Assembly: GCF_963678635.1 (NCBI RefSeq)
Contig: NW_026971105.1
Coordinates: 1 to 64,000 of the forward strand
Source: Symsagittifera roscoffensis
Taxonomy: Eukaryota; Xenacoelomorpha; Acoela; Convolutidae
DNA: 64,000 nucleotides
Direction: 5' to 3'
The notes below the pieces were generated by a model. It searched no databases, had not been told where the DNA came from, and worked only from the letters and a program-made list of their open reading frames with translations. Within the stretch, counting starts at the first letter, position 1. Each line of letters begins with the position of its first letter. Of the stretch, positions 1 through 12,435 are shown piece after piece. Both the position numbers and the translations under genes were made by a program.

Positions 1-954
1 GATGCTACCTTAAGCCCCCATAAAAGCGGCACACGAAAAATCAGTGGACGGAAAAATTACAAATATCAGAAATAAAAACAGAGCGCATGTACCAAGTGCA
101 TTTCAATTATTTATACCATTCTCCCTTTTTCCTCCGAATATTCGCATTTATCCATTATTAAAATATACAATTCGGTCGATATTAGAGAGCAAATAAGACA
201 AAAAAAGACAAACTCAAAAGCCTCAGCTTTCTTTCAACGCCACTCCAAACCTGTTAAAATCTACCCGACAAAAAGCCTTATTTTTGAACTATTCCACCTC
301 TTTTTAACTATTTTTCACTTGTCAAAACTTGACGTTTTTACCCTTTGACGACGGATCAATTTTTTCAATTCCAATATACTTTTCTTTTTTAAAGTTCAGT
401 CCTTATCGATTTTTTACCACTTTGGAAAGCTCTCTATCGAAGGCGGTTTTTATTAATATTTTTAAAGCCGCTAGGGATACGAAAAAAATATTCGTTTGTT
501 TGTTTACCTATTTTGCTATATTTTATTCCAGTTATGCGTATTGAGAAAAAGGAACGTTGAGGCGTTATACTTTTTTGATGCCGAACTGAAGAAAAAATCA
601 ATTAAATTCTGCAACTTTTACTTATGTTGTTTTGCTGATAAAGCCCCCGCTGTTTAGTATTTAAAATATTTGTGAACAAACTCCAACAATTTTGAAAAAA
701 AATTTGAGTTCTAAAAATAAAAAAAGAGTAATTGGTTTAGACTTGCTTAACCTTTGTTCATTTTTCCCACCTTCTAGATTCAATAAATGATTTTATTTAC
801 TTTTAATTTTACTTTTACTTATTGGCTCCTCTAATTGTTATTTTTTGATTCTTCTAAAATCTTCTACTTTTAAAGACATTATTGATTTGTTCAAAAATTT
901 CACAACAAAGTTCGTGTTAGACGTTTAAAAGTTCTTCATTCGTATTTTTTACGC

Positions 955-1201
955 ATGTCAACCTTAACAGCTTCACCTTTACCATCGACGCCCTCTATCG
1001 ACAAATCTGCGACACAAACTCAACACACAACCAAGAAAAAAGGGGAGAAAAAATTGACAAGTGGGTTAAGTACTGCATCGGCACTGACTCAGTCGCGGAT
1101 GTTGGCTAGACAGAATACGGTTCCAGATGTGACCAAGGACAGTTCTGGATAAACGTGGGAGATATACGGGGCCGAAATTGACCCAGATTCCCTTAGAGAA
1201 G
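955..1201 (+). CDS. Exon 1 of a GPRIN C-terminal-domain-like gene; contains an in-frame TAA
   Basis: An ATG at 955 opens a Ser/Thr/Lys-rich reading frame of 65 codons that meets TAA at 1150-1152. The same frame continues past the stop as TWEIYGAEIDPDSLRE and ends at a good donor, GAAG|GTAGGG, at 1201 (phase 1). That motif strongly recalls the conserved C-terminal motif (TWEVYGA...DPE.L..AI..HL) of the G-protein-regulated inducer of neurite outgrowth (GPRIN) family, as I remember it. Family members are membrane-associated Go/Gz effectors linked to neurite growth. Joined to 7374-7663, the phase is exact and gives SLREAIQKHNEK. A single substitution from a sense codon such as AAA or CAA would explain the TAA. 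Alternatives are readthrough, a pseudogene or a sequence error. The family assignment is recognition from memory, not a search. Confidence 0.6.
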
Positions 1202-2934
1202 GTAGGGGTGCTGTAGTTTGTAGTTATTGGGATATCTTTCCATCACTCTCCACTTTGAATAACCTATTTATTCTTGACTTAAGAGCGATGTTTTAGGGGG
1301 GGGGGGATTTAGGGTCGAGGTGGTCGGATTTTGCAAAGTATGAGTTGACCGAACACCCGTTTTCAGTCCAAGTTATTTATGTCAAAAAAAGTTTCGTCCG
1401 ACCAGCCTTATGGGTTCATCGACATAAGTGAGAACCAGAATTATTATGTAAAAGAAAAATTCTTAAGTTTTTCGACAACTTTCTTTGTTTATTTTTAGGC
1501 TTTTTGTGGTAAAATACTTCTGCCAATAACAAACCGTTGTTCATGGTTTGGAGTGGTTTTTTTAAAATCCTGGATATGCCTGGTCAACTTCTGGCTCATC
1601 TATATGCAAATTTATATCAGAAGAAAAAGTCAGCAAAGGCTGATTTAAAACCAGTTTAAACAAATAAACCACAAACTGATCTAGTTGAATTGATTCTGAC
1701 AAACAAACTAATAGTTTTTAGCAGTTATTGAGGCTTTTTACTCACCTAAAAAAGTATCTAACCCTTGAAAAGAAATTTAGAGTTATACTTTGCCTGAAAA
1801 GTTTTTGATTTCTTAAAAACTGAGTCATTTGCGTAGCATGAGTACTTTGAAAAAGTTTTTTTTTTTTAGAAAAATTGGGCTCTTTAAAAAAGCTAGCTAC
1901 AAACCTGTGTTGGAAAATTTTTCAATTTTTCGAGAAATTGCATATTACAGAAAGGCATTCCAAATTTCAAGTTCTGACTCGCACCAAAGTTTTTGTTGTA
2001 TGTTGTATAAAAAATTCAGCCTATTCTTTGTAATCAACAATATTAACATTTTTTTTTCGAAATATACTTATTTGAGCTTGAATTTTGCGACTAAAAATGC
2101 TTGCGGTCAACCCAGGTCAAACCCTTAAATAATGCGGTCAATCCAGGATGTTCGTATTAAAAGCCTAATCTTTTTGACCGCGGTAAAGATTCTGCTCTCG
2201 AAAATATTCAAAATCACACGTAACTTGCTAGTTGGTCTTTCTAAAATCTTGCAAGATTATCATTTTACTATATTTGATATTTGGTGTGGGAGGAATCGTT
2301 TTCGCAAATTTCTAGCTTTAACAAACAATGTTTTGGCCAAAAGTAACCACATTATGTTAAAGTTTATCTCTGTTTTCAATTTTTGAACGAATTTTTGCCC
2401 TTTTTTAACGATCTTTTGAACGAAATTTTGCCTGTTCCATTTTTCGAGTTAAGTGATGAGCAATTTAATCCTTGGGTTGTTTTTCATTCAGATTCAATTA
2501 GAATATTTAAATAACGCTTTTTTCTTGAATACCATGGCTTTTGAACGTTGTGAGCTCCTACAAAACAAATTTCACTTGCCACAATTTATGAAAAAATTTG
2601 GAGTTTGAAAACACCGACACTTTGACAAATTGGAATAACTAAGGTGCTTTTTTCACTAGTTTTACACTAATTCATAGCGCATAAGGCGAATCAAATCATC
2701 TCAAACCTTATTGAAGCAAATCAATAGAAGCATTTTTTAAATGTCGCTTATATCTCTTGAAGCTCTCAATTTGTTTGCGGGAGAAACTTCAACAACAAAA
2801 AAGAAACAAAACAGCTGAAAACTTTCTTTCATTTTCACGGATAAAAAAAACAAAACAAACTGAATTTAGTTCAGGCGGAATATTCACAATTTCACCGTGA
2901 TTTGAGCTGTTTCATAACAACAACTACTCTTCAT

Positions 2935-3770
2935 ACAATTCTTACAATTCCATGCGTACAGAAAAACGTATGAAGTCTCTATGACAAGCATTTTTCCTTA
3001 TATGGAACTTGTATAATAGATGTTTTTCCAAAAACAAAACGTTTGATTTAAGTTTCTAAAAATAATTTTGGGTTGTGTTTGTAACCGAACGCAAACGGCA
3101 AAGACTTTTGTTTACTCTCAGAACCAAAATTTGGAGCGTCTTGCCTTTACAATCTATAGAAAATTACCTGAATTGTCTTAGAGCTGTATTTCGCAAATGA
3201 TATAACGATAGTAACAAACATATAAATTTTGACAACATTTTCAACGGCGATTACTCTAAAAACTTGAAATTTAAAGTTATCGGACATTAATCAAGGCATA
3301 AACAAATACAATATACAAAAGAAATAAGAGTTTTCAGCGTTTTTGAATAAGGTTATTAAGCGGAAAGGGGAAAAAATTCAATTCAGTGTGTCCAGGATTA
3401 CATTATGCACACAAAAAAGGAAAAGTATTGTTTGCGTACAAAATTCAAGTTACTGTTGAAAAAAAAAAACAAAAAAAAACATTTTAGGGTAATTTCAACA
3501 TTTTTTGTGTCGCCATAAAAAAAGGGTAGTCATACAATTTTCATTTATGGGAATTGTATGATGAGCATTTTTTTCCAGAAAAACCTCGTTTTTTTGTCAC
3601 CTCACTGTTTTGTTAGAAACAAACAGCCGCAGAAATTAGTTTATATCTTTTATCAACCATTGTTCAAAATTGAATGAAAATTGTATGACAAGCATTTTTC
3701 CACACACTTGATGTATGGATCTGTATGATAGGCATTTTCGGTGTACGAAGTTCAACTCGGGAAACTGTCT
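2935..3770. repeat. Dispersed repeat, copy 1 (relative at 42540-43260)
   Basis: Blocks in the same order recur at 42540-43260: an ATCAAGGCATA block, a GTACAAAATTC...GTTGAAAAAAAA block, and repeated variants of TGTATGATAAGCATTTT near the right end (3660-3745 and 43150-43230). The copies are old and diverged. No coding capacity is seen. The class is unknown. Confidence 0.5.
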
Positions 3771-3774
3771 ACTT

Positions 3775-3935
3775 TGAGAATTGTAGGCGGATTTCGCAAC
3801 AAGGATGTTATCTTTGATCTTCCTTTGTTCTTTCATTTTCTTTGATCCTTTCGGCAAAAATTTACTATGTTTGAAGTCTTGTTTCTGGATTCTAGAGACG
3901 TACACATACCAATTTTTGCGCCCATTCAGTGATGC
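3775..3935. repeat. Degenerate MITE of the GAGGCCAAACTGTGCA family
   Basis: The middle of the family consensus is recognisable: a GCGGATTTCGCAACAAGG stretch, a TTTGTTCTTTCATTTTCTTT tract, and CTGGATTCTAGAGACGTACA. Compare GGATTCCAGAGAC in better copies. The terminal inverted repeats are not preserved, so this is a remnant. Confidence 0.4.
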
Positions 3936-6301
3936 TTTTTATGTTGCACTTTCCAAAAAAACACCAGAACAAATATGCTTGTTTTTATGCAGTTTTTTTA
4001 CCAAAAAAAAAACAACATTATATCCCATTGAAGACAATCCCTTCTTGATAATAATTTTTAAAAAGTTTTTCACGTGCAAGAAGATATTTCATTCCTTTTT
4101 AAAAAGTTCTGGGAGTTGATATGCAACAAAATGATTAATTTCAAATTTAATTGAGACTAGCATTTTGTTCTTAATATTACGCAAAAGATATCACTATGTT
4201 CTTTACATAACGCTGTGGTTCGAGGATAGTCGAAAAACTATTATATTTTATATAATACATGGCTGTTTTCTACCATGAATTCACGATCAGATTTATTCTA
4301 TGATTTCATAAATTCTTTATAATTTTTTTTTTCTGATTTCATGCGTGCCATTGAAAGAGCTTGAACGGAAATAATTTCGCAGTGTAAATTGAAACATATG
4401 ACCTTGAATGGGCTAACGAAATAAAACAAATGCTTTCTCAGAAAAGCAGTTTTTTTTTCACTCCAATAGCAAAGGAAATGATCTTTTCAACAGTATTTTG
4501 TCTGTTCCGTTGCGAGTAGGGGTAGCATTGAGCAAAAATGTAACCGGACGCTGAAATGGGGGAATTTGAAGGCGGGAAGCTCAATAAGAAAATAAGAAAG
4601 AAAAGCCTTTTTGGCTGTATGGTCGTCTTGTTTTAGTTAATCGAATTACTGGGGAATTTATGGCGTATGAATGCTAATAAAAGAGCCACAAATTTTTATC
4701 ACACTCAGATTGATAATTTACTAAAGCAGAAAGCTAAAATTTAAAATGCAGAAAGAACAAAAAATCTAATATGTAGTGAAACGTCGTTTTTGGAATCGAT
4801 GGCGTGATTGCACAGGAATTTTTTACCGTACCAATTTTTCCAATTTTTTTTTCGAATTAGGTCGAACAATATGCTTTTTTAACTTATGGCTAAACCATAT
4901 GAAGCCTCTGGTGCTAGTTGTTTTTGGCGCCGTTAACAATTTTTATTGAAAAAAAAATCACTTGTCAAAATGCCCACTTTCAACACAAACTCATAAATCA
5001 TTGGAGTCAAAATTAACTTGAAACATATCTATTTAGGGACCAGAATAGCGGCAACGAAAATGATTTGAGAACTGTGAAAAAAATTCCAACTTTATATGGA
5101 TGTTTTCGTAATCTAGATGTCTGCTTCAAAGGAATTAATGTGACTCAATTCAACTCTTGAACATCTTCAAATTTTTTCGGTAAGATGAAATTGTTGAATA
5201 TTTTCTTATCTAGATTATAAACTAATTCTTTTACTAATTCGTCCTACTTGAAAAACGTCCAAAAAATTAATGGAAAACAAACTTTTTTTTTAGAAAATTC
5301 AAGATAGCATCTGTTCAATTTCTCTTTTAAGGCTGCTATTTCCAGTTGGAAGTCAGACATGATTTTTTTTTCACCTTTTCAGAAGACGAAAAAAAAATTG
5401 ATTTTGTTTTAGCAATTATTTACGATATTTAGCAAAGCATTAACAGCAACGAGCATTTTGAAATTTAGAATAATGGTGTTAGTTGGATAAATTATGCAAC
5501 GTTTTTGGTAGCTTCACTTTTTCATCTTCTCTCAACAGTTTAACTTTCAACTAACCGTCTATCGATTTGAAAGGTTCAATTCCAGCTACGATAAGTAATT
5601 TAAGTTGGGCCTTTTATGAATCCAGATGGCCGAGGCAATCAGTTTTCTTGAAGTTGTTTTTTTTTCCAATAAGATTCTTAAATGCTGGATTTTGTGATCG
5701 CAATTAAAAGGAAAAACTTTTCGTCAAACTTCTGACAAAAATTGATTTTTAAAAGGTTGCAGCTATTTGTTCAAAGTAACTTACTAAAGCTTTTAAGGAG
5801 ATTTTTACTTCTGATTTTAGAAGAGCCAAGAAATCTTGCAGTAAACGAGAACATATTGAAGCCCTTTCGAACTAGATATCAATCACAATACAAAAAAACT
5901 AAAAAGCTTTCACCACCTATTTTGAGAAAAATTGTGACGACCAATTTCAAATATGACCAATTTGAATGCGGATCATTTTTTTTGCACTGCTCGAAGCGTT
6001 AAATCTGCAGTTTAAATAATCTTCAAGCGAGTTAAGGAAAACGTCGGAAAGAACTGCTTGCAATCCCGACTCTGCAACGTCCTTTCAGAAGTTGGTCTGA
6101 ACAAAAAAAACCTGCTAAGCATATTTTCCTTACTTTCTTTGATTGTCAGAAGTAAAAAAAACAAAAAAGTAAGAAATCTTTCATTCTTGATTAGAGGACA
6201 GTGGCTATATACAATTTTCTCTAATGTGCGATTCAATCGGAACTTTCTGTGCTAATTTCAAACGGTTACATTGGTTGTTTCGAATTATGAATAATGCGAC
6301 A

Positions 6302-6409
6302 GAAGATTGGAACTCATTTTTGCGTCTAGATGAGTGGAACTCGTTTTTGCTTCTAGAAGATTGGAACTCGTTTTTGCGTTTAGAAGATTGGAACTCGTTT
6401 TTGTCTTTA
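6302..6409 (+). repeat. 27-bp minisatellite, array 1 (4 units)
   Basis: There are four 27-bp units of the type gaagattggaactcgttttt + gcgtcta. Because 27 is a multiple of three, one frame stays open and encodes EDWNSFLRL-like nonapeptides. Flanking sequence on both sides (ATTATGAATAATGCGACA before; GAGGAAATGCTACTACTTAA after) is shared with array 2, so array and flanks were duplicated together. Confidence 0.85.
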
Positions 6410-6552
6410 GAGGAAATGCTACTACTTAATTAACCATTTTCAATGGTTTTAAGATCATCCGTAATCATGAAAAAATGCCTTCAGCTGGGAATTTAACAAA
6501 AATTCTGCGGCCATTTTTTTCGATAAGTTTTCGTATTATGAATAATGCGACA

Positions 6553-6741
6553 GAAGATTGGAACTCGTTTTTGCGTTTAGAAGATAGGAACTCGTTTTTG
6601 CGTCTAGAAGATTGGAACTCGTTTTTGCGTCTAGAAGATAGGAACTCGTTTTTGCGTTTAGAAGATAGGAACTCGTTTTTGCGTCTAGAAGATTGGAACT
6701 CGTTTTTGCGTCTAGAAGATAGGAACTCGTTGTTGTCTTTA
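6553..6741 (+). repeat. 27-bp minisatellite, array 2 (7 units)
   Basis: Seven 27-bp units alternate between EDWNSFLRL and EDRNSFLRL in the open frame. The array follows a copy of the same left flank as array 1 and is followed by the same right flank. A further copy of the downstream block (CCGTAATCATGAAAAAATGC ...) lies at about 6790-6860. It sits inside the long intron of the GPRIN-like gene, so translation is unlikely. Confidence 0.85.
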
Positions 6742-7373
6742 GAGGAAATGCTACTACTTAATTAACCATTTTCAATGTTTTTAAGGTCATCCGTAATCAT
6801 GAAAAAATGCCTGTAGCTGGGAATTTAACAAAAATGCTGCGGCCATTTTTTTCGATAAGTTTATAGGGGTTTGAAAATTGCCAAATAGGGCAGTTCAGAA
6901 TTAATGACGACCAAAATGCTTGTCTATTAAAAGGTAAGCGCTGAAATAGACGAATACAAATGGGTTGAGGCAATCAATTTGGTCTTAATAACCTTTTTCA
7001 ATTTGTACCTAATTTCGCTTGTTGGGGTATAAAATGGAGAAAACAAAACGACAAATGAAGCCAAATTTGAGGAAAATGAAAAAAAAATGACAAAGTTCAT
7101 CTACTTTTTCAACCCAGTTTCAACCAACGACAAAAAAAGAAACGCTTACACGAGCAACCGCGTATAGTTTTTTTAGTCATAGTATTTTGGATTTGATTAT
7201 CTTTCAACAGAAGTAAATAGTTCAAGTAGGAAAAAATCTGAAACAAGAGCCTTTAATTTTATAATAAAGTTAAACAAATCGAAAAAAAATCCGGTTAATT
7301 TTATCTCTAGGCAATTCGTAATCTTTCGTGCTAAATGGAAACAGTTAATGGAAACAGTTATTTTTATTTTTAG

Positions 7374-7663
7374 CGATCCAAAAGCACAATGAAAAACTAA
7401 AATCTAAACAAACCACCAATTTCCGACCACGACCCAGCGTACAAAGGTCAGCAACACTTCGTGAAAACCTATGGGAACCAGTTCGCAAATTGTTCCTCCC
7501 CAAAGCACGAAGCGCCACCACTGACGGGAACTTTGAGATCTCAGAAACGGTGTCTTCGGGACACGCCGAGGCACAAGGGGGGCCTTCCGGTGAGCAGCCG
7601 AAACGGGAGTCGAAAAGCGAGCGGCTTCCGGCAACTAAAGAAGAAAACGAACATAACTGCTGA
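7374..7663 (+). CDS. Terminal exon of the GPRIN-like gene
   Basis: The acceptor TTTTTAG|CG lies just before 7374. The frame stays open from 7376 to TGA at 7661-7663 and encodes 95 residues, with no ATG of its own. The first codon is completed by the last G of exon 1 (G+CG = Ala), giving AIQKHNEKLKSK, as expected after the DPDSLRE of exon 1. The rest is basic, then acidic and Ser-rich (RPRPSVQRSATLRENLWEPV, then a Glu/Gln/Lys-rich tail ending EENEHNC). The stretch is clearly more GC-rich than its flanks. A terminal -NC* is an unusual end and might be lipidated, but no canonical CaaX is present. The intron (1202-7373) is 6.2 kb. Confidence 0.65.
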
Positions 7664-8477
7664 TGACAGTTTGTTCGTTCGGGAAAAAGCTGAACACAAA
7701 AACTTCACATCATTTAAGTTTTTTTAAATAACTTCTGATTTAATTGCAATCATTATTTGCATTCACTGCTAATAATTAGTTGGAATTTTTTAAGGCTAAG
7801 TTGAGATTTGTAATATATCATCTAGTTGTTAAATGTCATTTCGACTTAATAAAAAGTCCATAAAAAAGTTAAATTTGGTTTCCAAACTAGTTTAGTATTT
7901 TTAAAAATAGGATGCTGAATTAATTCAATTTTATGTATGAGATTTTATTTGCAACCACAAAAACACAAAAGGTACTATGAAAACAAGAAAAAAAATCTAC
8001 TAAAAAGCTATTCAAATGCAATTTTTAAAGGTTTTTCTACTAAGTGCAATTTCTTGTGTCAATCACTGTTTCAAACAAAAGGGATTGAAAAGTCTTTTTA
8101 TGGCTTTGCAGCTTAAAAACGAGAGACATAGATAAGAGCGAATCTATTAACCGGCAAATTTTTCTATTGAAAATATCAATAATTTAGTGCTGATTGAAAG
8201 CGACAAGTTAACCGATATTTTTTCGCAAAACAATTAATAAATTATCACTGAAGACATATAATTCCGTATTTTAAAAATCATATATTGCATTTTCGATAAT
8301 GAAAATTGAATTACATCCTCATTTCTTGTTATAAATTTGGTCAAAACTGACGTTTTAGGTCATTATTTTTGAAGGTTCTGATGAAACAGTAAAGTTTTTG
8401 ACAACTCCTCTCTCATGATAGTCTTCAAAAGTAGACAACAAAACACCTTGGAAAAACTTTTTTAAAATTAGTACCGA

Positions 8478-8625
8478 CATTACGAGCCCAAAATGTGCAC
8501 TGTATAGGCGCACAATTTAGTGGGTGAAGGTCTGTAGAATCCAGCAAGTCTTCTAACATGCTAAAAAATCGCCGGAACGATAGAAAAAAACGAAAGAACG
8601 GAAGATCAAGGAAGTGGTCAAAGCG
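8478..8625 (+). repeat. MITE (GAGGCCAAACTGTGCA family), left half
   Basis: It begins CATTACGAGCCCAAAATGTG, close to the family terminal repeat, and continues with the typical TGCACTGTATAGGCGCACAA and AGAATCCAGCAAGTCTT segments. The right terminal repeat is not recognisable, so it looks truncated. Confidence 0.6.
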
Positions 8626-8949
8626 TCAAGTTTCGGGATTTGGCTCGAATTTGGAAGTTTTTTGAAAAGTGCGAAAATGGTTATGGGAATCATGAGAATT
8701 AGTTTCTTTGTGTGTGTGAAAATAGGAAAATTAGACCCAATAACTGGGCTACCCCGATCAGTTTTCCAGTAATTATCAGTACTGTTTCCATAATGCAACA
8801 GTATAAGAACAGTTTTGTAACAGTACTGGACAAATGCCACGATTGCACTGATCATTGACAGAATCAGGACAATAAACTGAAGTACTGTTCCTGTACCGAT
8901 TCATTACTGAATCATTTATGTTTTTGAAATGATTAATTCTGATCATTAC

Positions 8950-9376
8950 CAGGAGCGGATCTAGGATTTTTTCGAGGGGGGGGGGCGGAATTTCAGAAAG
9001 TTTTCCAAAATTTTGACGACCCTTTTTTTTAGATCGACCAAATTGATTTTTCGAGCTCTCCCAAAGCACTGTTTTGCCCCTATTTTGGCAAAGTTTTCTG
9101 CGCCGCAAGCAAATTTTGAAAAAACAGTCAAAAAAAGCCGTTTTTGGGCACTTTTTGAAAAATGTTGACAAAAAAATAGCGTTTTTTTGGCGCGCGCTCC
9201 CCCTCAAAGTTAGTATATATTGGCGCCGAAGGCGCCTTTAGAAAAAATTTAGGGTCGGTCGGCCAAAAATGGATTTCTGAAAAAGTATCAAAGGGGGACC
9301 CTTTGGGTCGGCAGGGGGTCGAATCCCTGAGGGGGGGGGGGGGGGGAAGCGTCCGCCCCCCCTAAATCCGCCCCTG
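8950..9376. mobile_element. Non-autonomous hAT-type MITE with perfect 8-bp TSD
   Basis: The element starts CAGGAGCGGATCTAG and ends CTAAATCCGCCCCTG, giving short terminal inverted repeats of the CAGGGGCGGATC type common in animal hAT MITEs. It is flanked by identical 8-bp target duplications ATCATTAC at 8942-8949 and 9377-9384. It is 427 bp long, with poly-G tracts just inside each end and no transposase. A relative in opposite orientation lies at 60249-60633. Confidence 0.9.
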
Positions 9377-9527
9377 ATCATTACCATCCTCTAACTAGTT
9401 CACACAGGGTACCAAATCGCATAAAAAACTCAATCAACCGAAACTGTTTGGCTTTAACAAAATGAAGTGATTGAAACATTCGATAAAAAAAACTGATTTC
9501 TAATTGTGTGTGCGTGAGGGGGGATAT

Positions 9528-9551
9528 ATATATATATATATATATATATTT
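9528..9551. repeat. (TA)n microsatellite
   Basis: An uninterrupted TA run follows GTGTGTGCGTGAGGGGGGA and runs into TTTTATATAAAAAAA. Confidence 0.9.
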
Positions 9552-10161
9552 TATATAAAAAAATTGAAAAAAGTTACCCTGCTTACAGGAATTTTAGTTG
9601 TTCAAGCCATTTAACAACCAACACTAACTCAATTTTACTTTTTGAGGAAAATAACTGAGTCTTTACATGGTTTGTAGCCTTGTTGTATCGTAAAGCTGAT
9701 GTTGTCAGCAGTAACAACACGTTATTAACTTTTCGTTCATTTCAAATTTCTGAAAAAAAATTGTCGATAAACAGTTTCACAAGCGTAATCACCACTCGTG
9801 AGCATCGTGAGAAGGGGTATAATTCATTTTTTGTTGCAGACCATTCCAGGTAAGCATGAACGCATTGTTGTGTAATTTTCTAAATCTTGATCATTTTTCC
9901 TTTCCCCTTGGGTAAATTAATTTAAAAATTGCCACACCCATATTAAAATAAGATGTTGCAGCTCAAGGGGTTTCCCTTTTTGTAAAAAGGGGAGATAATT
10001 AAGAAGATTCAAATTTTCTGATCGCTTTGGGAAACTGGGAAGAAACAATATGGTGGTCTTTGCTCAATTTGATATTCACTGTACCAACAAATGCATACAA
10101 AGGTACATTGGATTGTTATAATTAAACCTTCCAACAATGATTATTATTCCACGGAGTATCC

Positions 10162-10320
10162 AATATGAGGCCAATTTGTGCACGGTATAGGCGTATATAA
10201 TGGTCTTGTAAGTTTCTGGAAGCCAGAGTAAAATTTATAAACATGTTATAAAGTTGTCAAAACAAGCAGTTGTTGCGGAATTCGCTTACATTTCACAAAA
10301 TACAGTTTGACCTCGCAATG
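10162..10320 (+). repeat. MITE (GAGGCCAAACTGTGCA family), short copy
   Basis: It starts CAATATGAGGCCAATTTGTG and ends CAGTTTGACCTCGCAATG, the inverted counterpart. Internal marks are GCACGGTATAGGCG, TTTCTGGAAGCCAGAG and TTGCGGAATTCGCTTACA. Confidence 0.75.
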
Positions 10321-11781
10321 TTCTCGTCGAGAGAAACTAGAATCAATCCCGACTCAACCTAAGCGAAGAATTGACTTTTTTCTTTTTATGATTTATTGTT
10401 TGTTTTTAAGGAAACTTATGAAATAAATAACATACTGTATGATAAAAAGTAGCATATGCGGCTGTATCTACTGTTGGTGCAGGGTTTTCACTTGCATGAT
10501 CTTCTATTTAATGGTATTTGTAATTGAAAAATTTTAAAATCTAATTAGGCGAAATTATTGAAACAGATCAAATTGAAACAATAATGGAATAAAAATTTTC
10601 AGGTTGCATAGTTTTAGAAATTGGCGACGCTTAAATAAGAACACTAAAGTCCACTTTGAAAAAAAAGTTCCTTTTAAATGTATAAATATGAATTTAAATT
10701 TTAGATTAATCTAGCTGTAACTCGGAATGTATGTAAAAATTTGCATGGTACTAGCAAGATTTTTGCCATTCTTTGAATTCTTTTGACGTGCTCTTTAAAG
10801 TGCAAACTTTGAAATAATTCAGTAAAATTTCACTTTTCTCGGACTATATAAAATCGTACAAGACGTTGCGTAACATATGAGATTTCAAGAGAATGCTGAT
10901 TTTGCAACACTTCATTTTTTCTCGAAATTTATCCGTAAATGAGAAAAATAAAGATGGAAAAAACGTCTGAACACTTACTTGAACAAAATTTTGATTTATC
11001 AATCTACCAGGGTTGACCTCCTTACAAATAGCTTATCTTAGGTTTTTTATAACTACATAGATAAAAACCTTTCATACAGTTCCATGCATGGGTTAAATGT
11101 AAAAATTGATTCCCAATTGATTCCTTTTTTAAAAAATTGCCAAGAAAGCTTCTTTTTACATAATTTTTCACCTATTGTTATTTTATTCGAAAATTTACTG
11201 AAAAGGCTTTTAGATAAGATAAAATGAGCTTGCATCGTGTTTCAACTGAATGAGAGCGTATCAGTCCTCAACATTTTTTTCGTCAAAATTTTAATTGTCA
11301 TACAATTTTTTTAAATCAAAATTGCATGAAACCTGAGGGAAATTTTTCGTTCTCATTTTAGTCGCTAAACCAGTTTTCTTTGTACGAGAAAAATTTTTTT
11401 AAAACTTTTCAATTTTTTGCATATAACGTAGTCCGCGCTTAGGTAATTTGAATATAAGAACCATTAGTCACAGTGAAGGTTCTCTGTGGTGGCAGAATTT
11501 GTACTTTTCAGTTTTAGTGAACAACACATAATCAAAATTTGTCCGAAAATCAGGCCGCGATGTTCAACCCTTTAATTTTTTCGAACTAGAGGTTTCGTAG
11601 CGATATACACGAAAAAAGTTTTTTTGTTATAAGATCGTGTGAAAGAATTTTATGTATATTAATTGATATCTATAAAAATGCAGTTTACTCTGCAAACTGC
11701 CGTTTGGCCTCTTCTTAGTTATCTCTTTTTAGAAAACTATTGGTTTTATGTGTTTCAGGTCGAAACAAAATATAGAGCGAA

Positions 11782-12435
11782 AACAAGACTGCTGGTATCA
11801 GGGCGAAGCCCTGAAAGTTCCGACTGCTTTTTAACGTTTATGGAGCAGTAATAACTTAAACAACATAAAAAATAAAATAAAATAAACTAAAATGAAAAAA
11901 ATTTTTTTTCTAAAATTTGAAAATTTTTCTATGATAATCATCCCCCCGCACGCCAAATAAATGAGAAAACAATAGATAAGCTCCTTGTAACAAACTAATT
12001 GTGGCAAATAAACTTCGTTCAACCAATTTGGAACAATTTCTAAGACGGATTAAATCTCCGCTTACGCGTTAATAGTGCGAATTATATCGCGCGTTGATTG
12101 TCCCAAATTGGTCAAAATGGCCAAAATGACAATCTTTAAACCCTCATAACTTTACAAAAAATGATCACAGGTGAAATATGTTTTCAGATTTAAGCTCAGG
12201 ACAACAATAGTTTTCGAATGATAAAGGAAAATATTGTCAAAAATGGCTAGTTAAAAAGTCGAAATTGAAATTTGAAATTTGAATTACTTTACCAGCTACA
12301 TATACAACGCCAAAAGCAATATGTTATGCCTGGAGGGAGATCCTAAAGAGCAGAAATTTGTCTGAAGAAAAAAACCCACCCCGAGCACAAATATTCCGTT
12401 ACTTTCGTATCGAAAGTCGGAACAAAAACGAACGT
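11782..12435. repeat. Diverged inverted-repeat element, relative of 21432-22042
   Basis: The left end AACAAGACTGCTGGTATCAG, the TTCCGACTGCTTTTTAA block, and the middle (CCCGCACGCCA; TTCGTTCAACCAATTTGGA; TCTCCGCTTACGCG) match 21432-22042. The block at 12355-12430 matches in reverse orientation, showing an internal inversion. The right terminal repeat is missing. Confidence 0.6.

Larger units (their letters stand above)
1202..7373 (+). other. Long intron of the GPRIN-like gene, repeat-bearing
   Basis: This 6.2-kb stretch is very AT-rich and full of A and T homopolymers. It holds a dispersed repeat (2935-3770), a possible MITE remnant near 3775-3935 and a two-part 27-bp minisatellite (6302-6741). 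I found no convincing exon between the two GPRIN-like exons. The short open frames here are low-complexity Phe/Lys/Ile-rich translations of AT-rich DNA. Confidence 0.5.

Noticed and set aside
1150..1152. Alternative genetic code with TAA as sense codon
   Set aside because: Gene B ends with TAA exactly where its paralogue C ends with TGA after the same TLR motif, so TAA works as a stop here.
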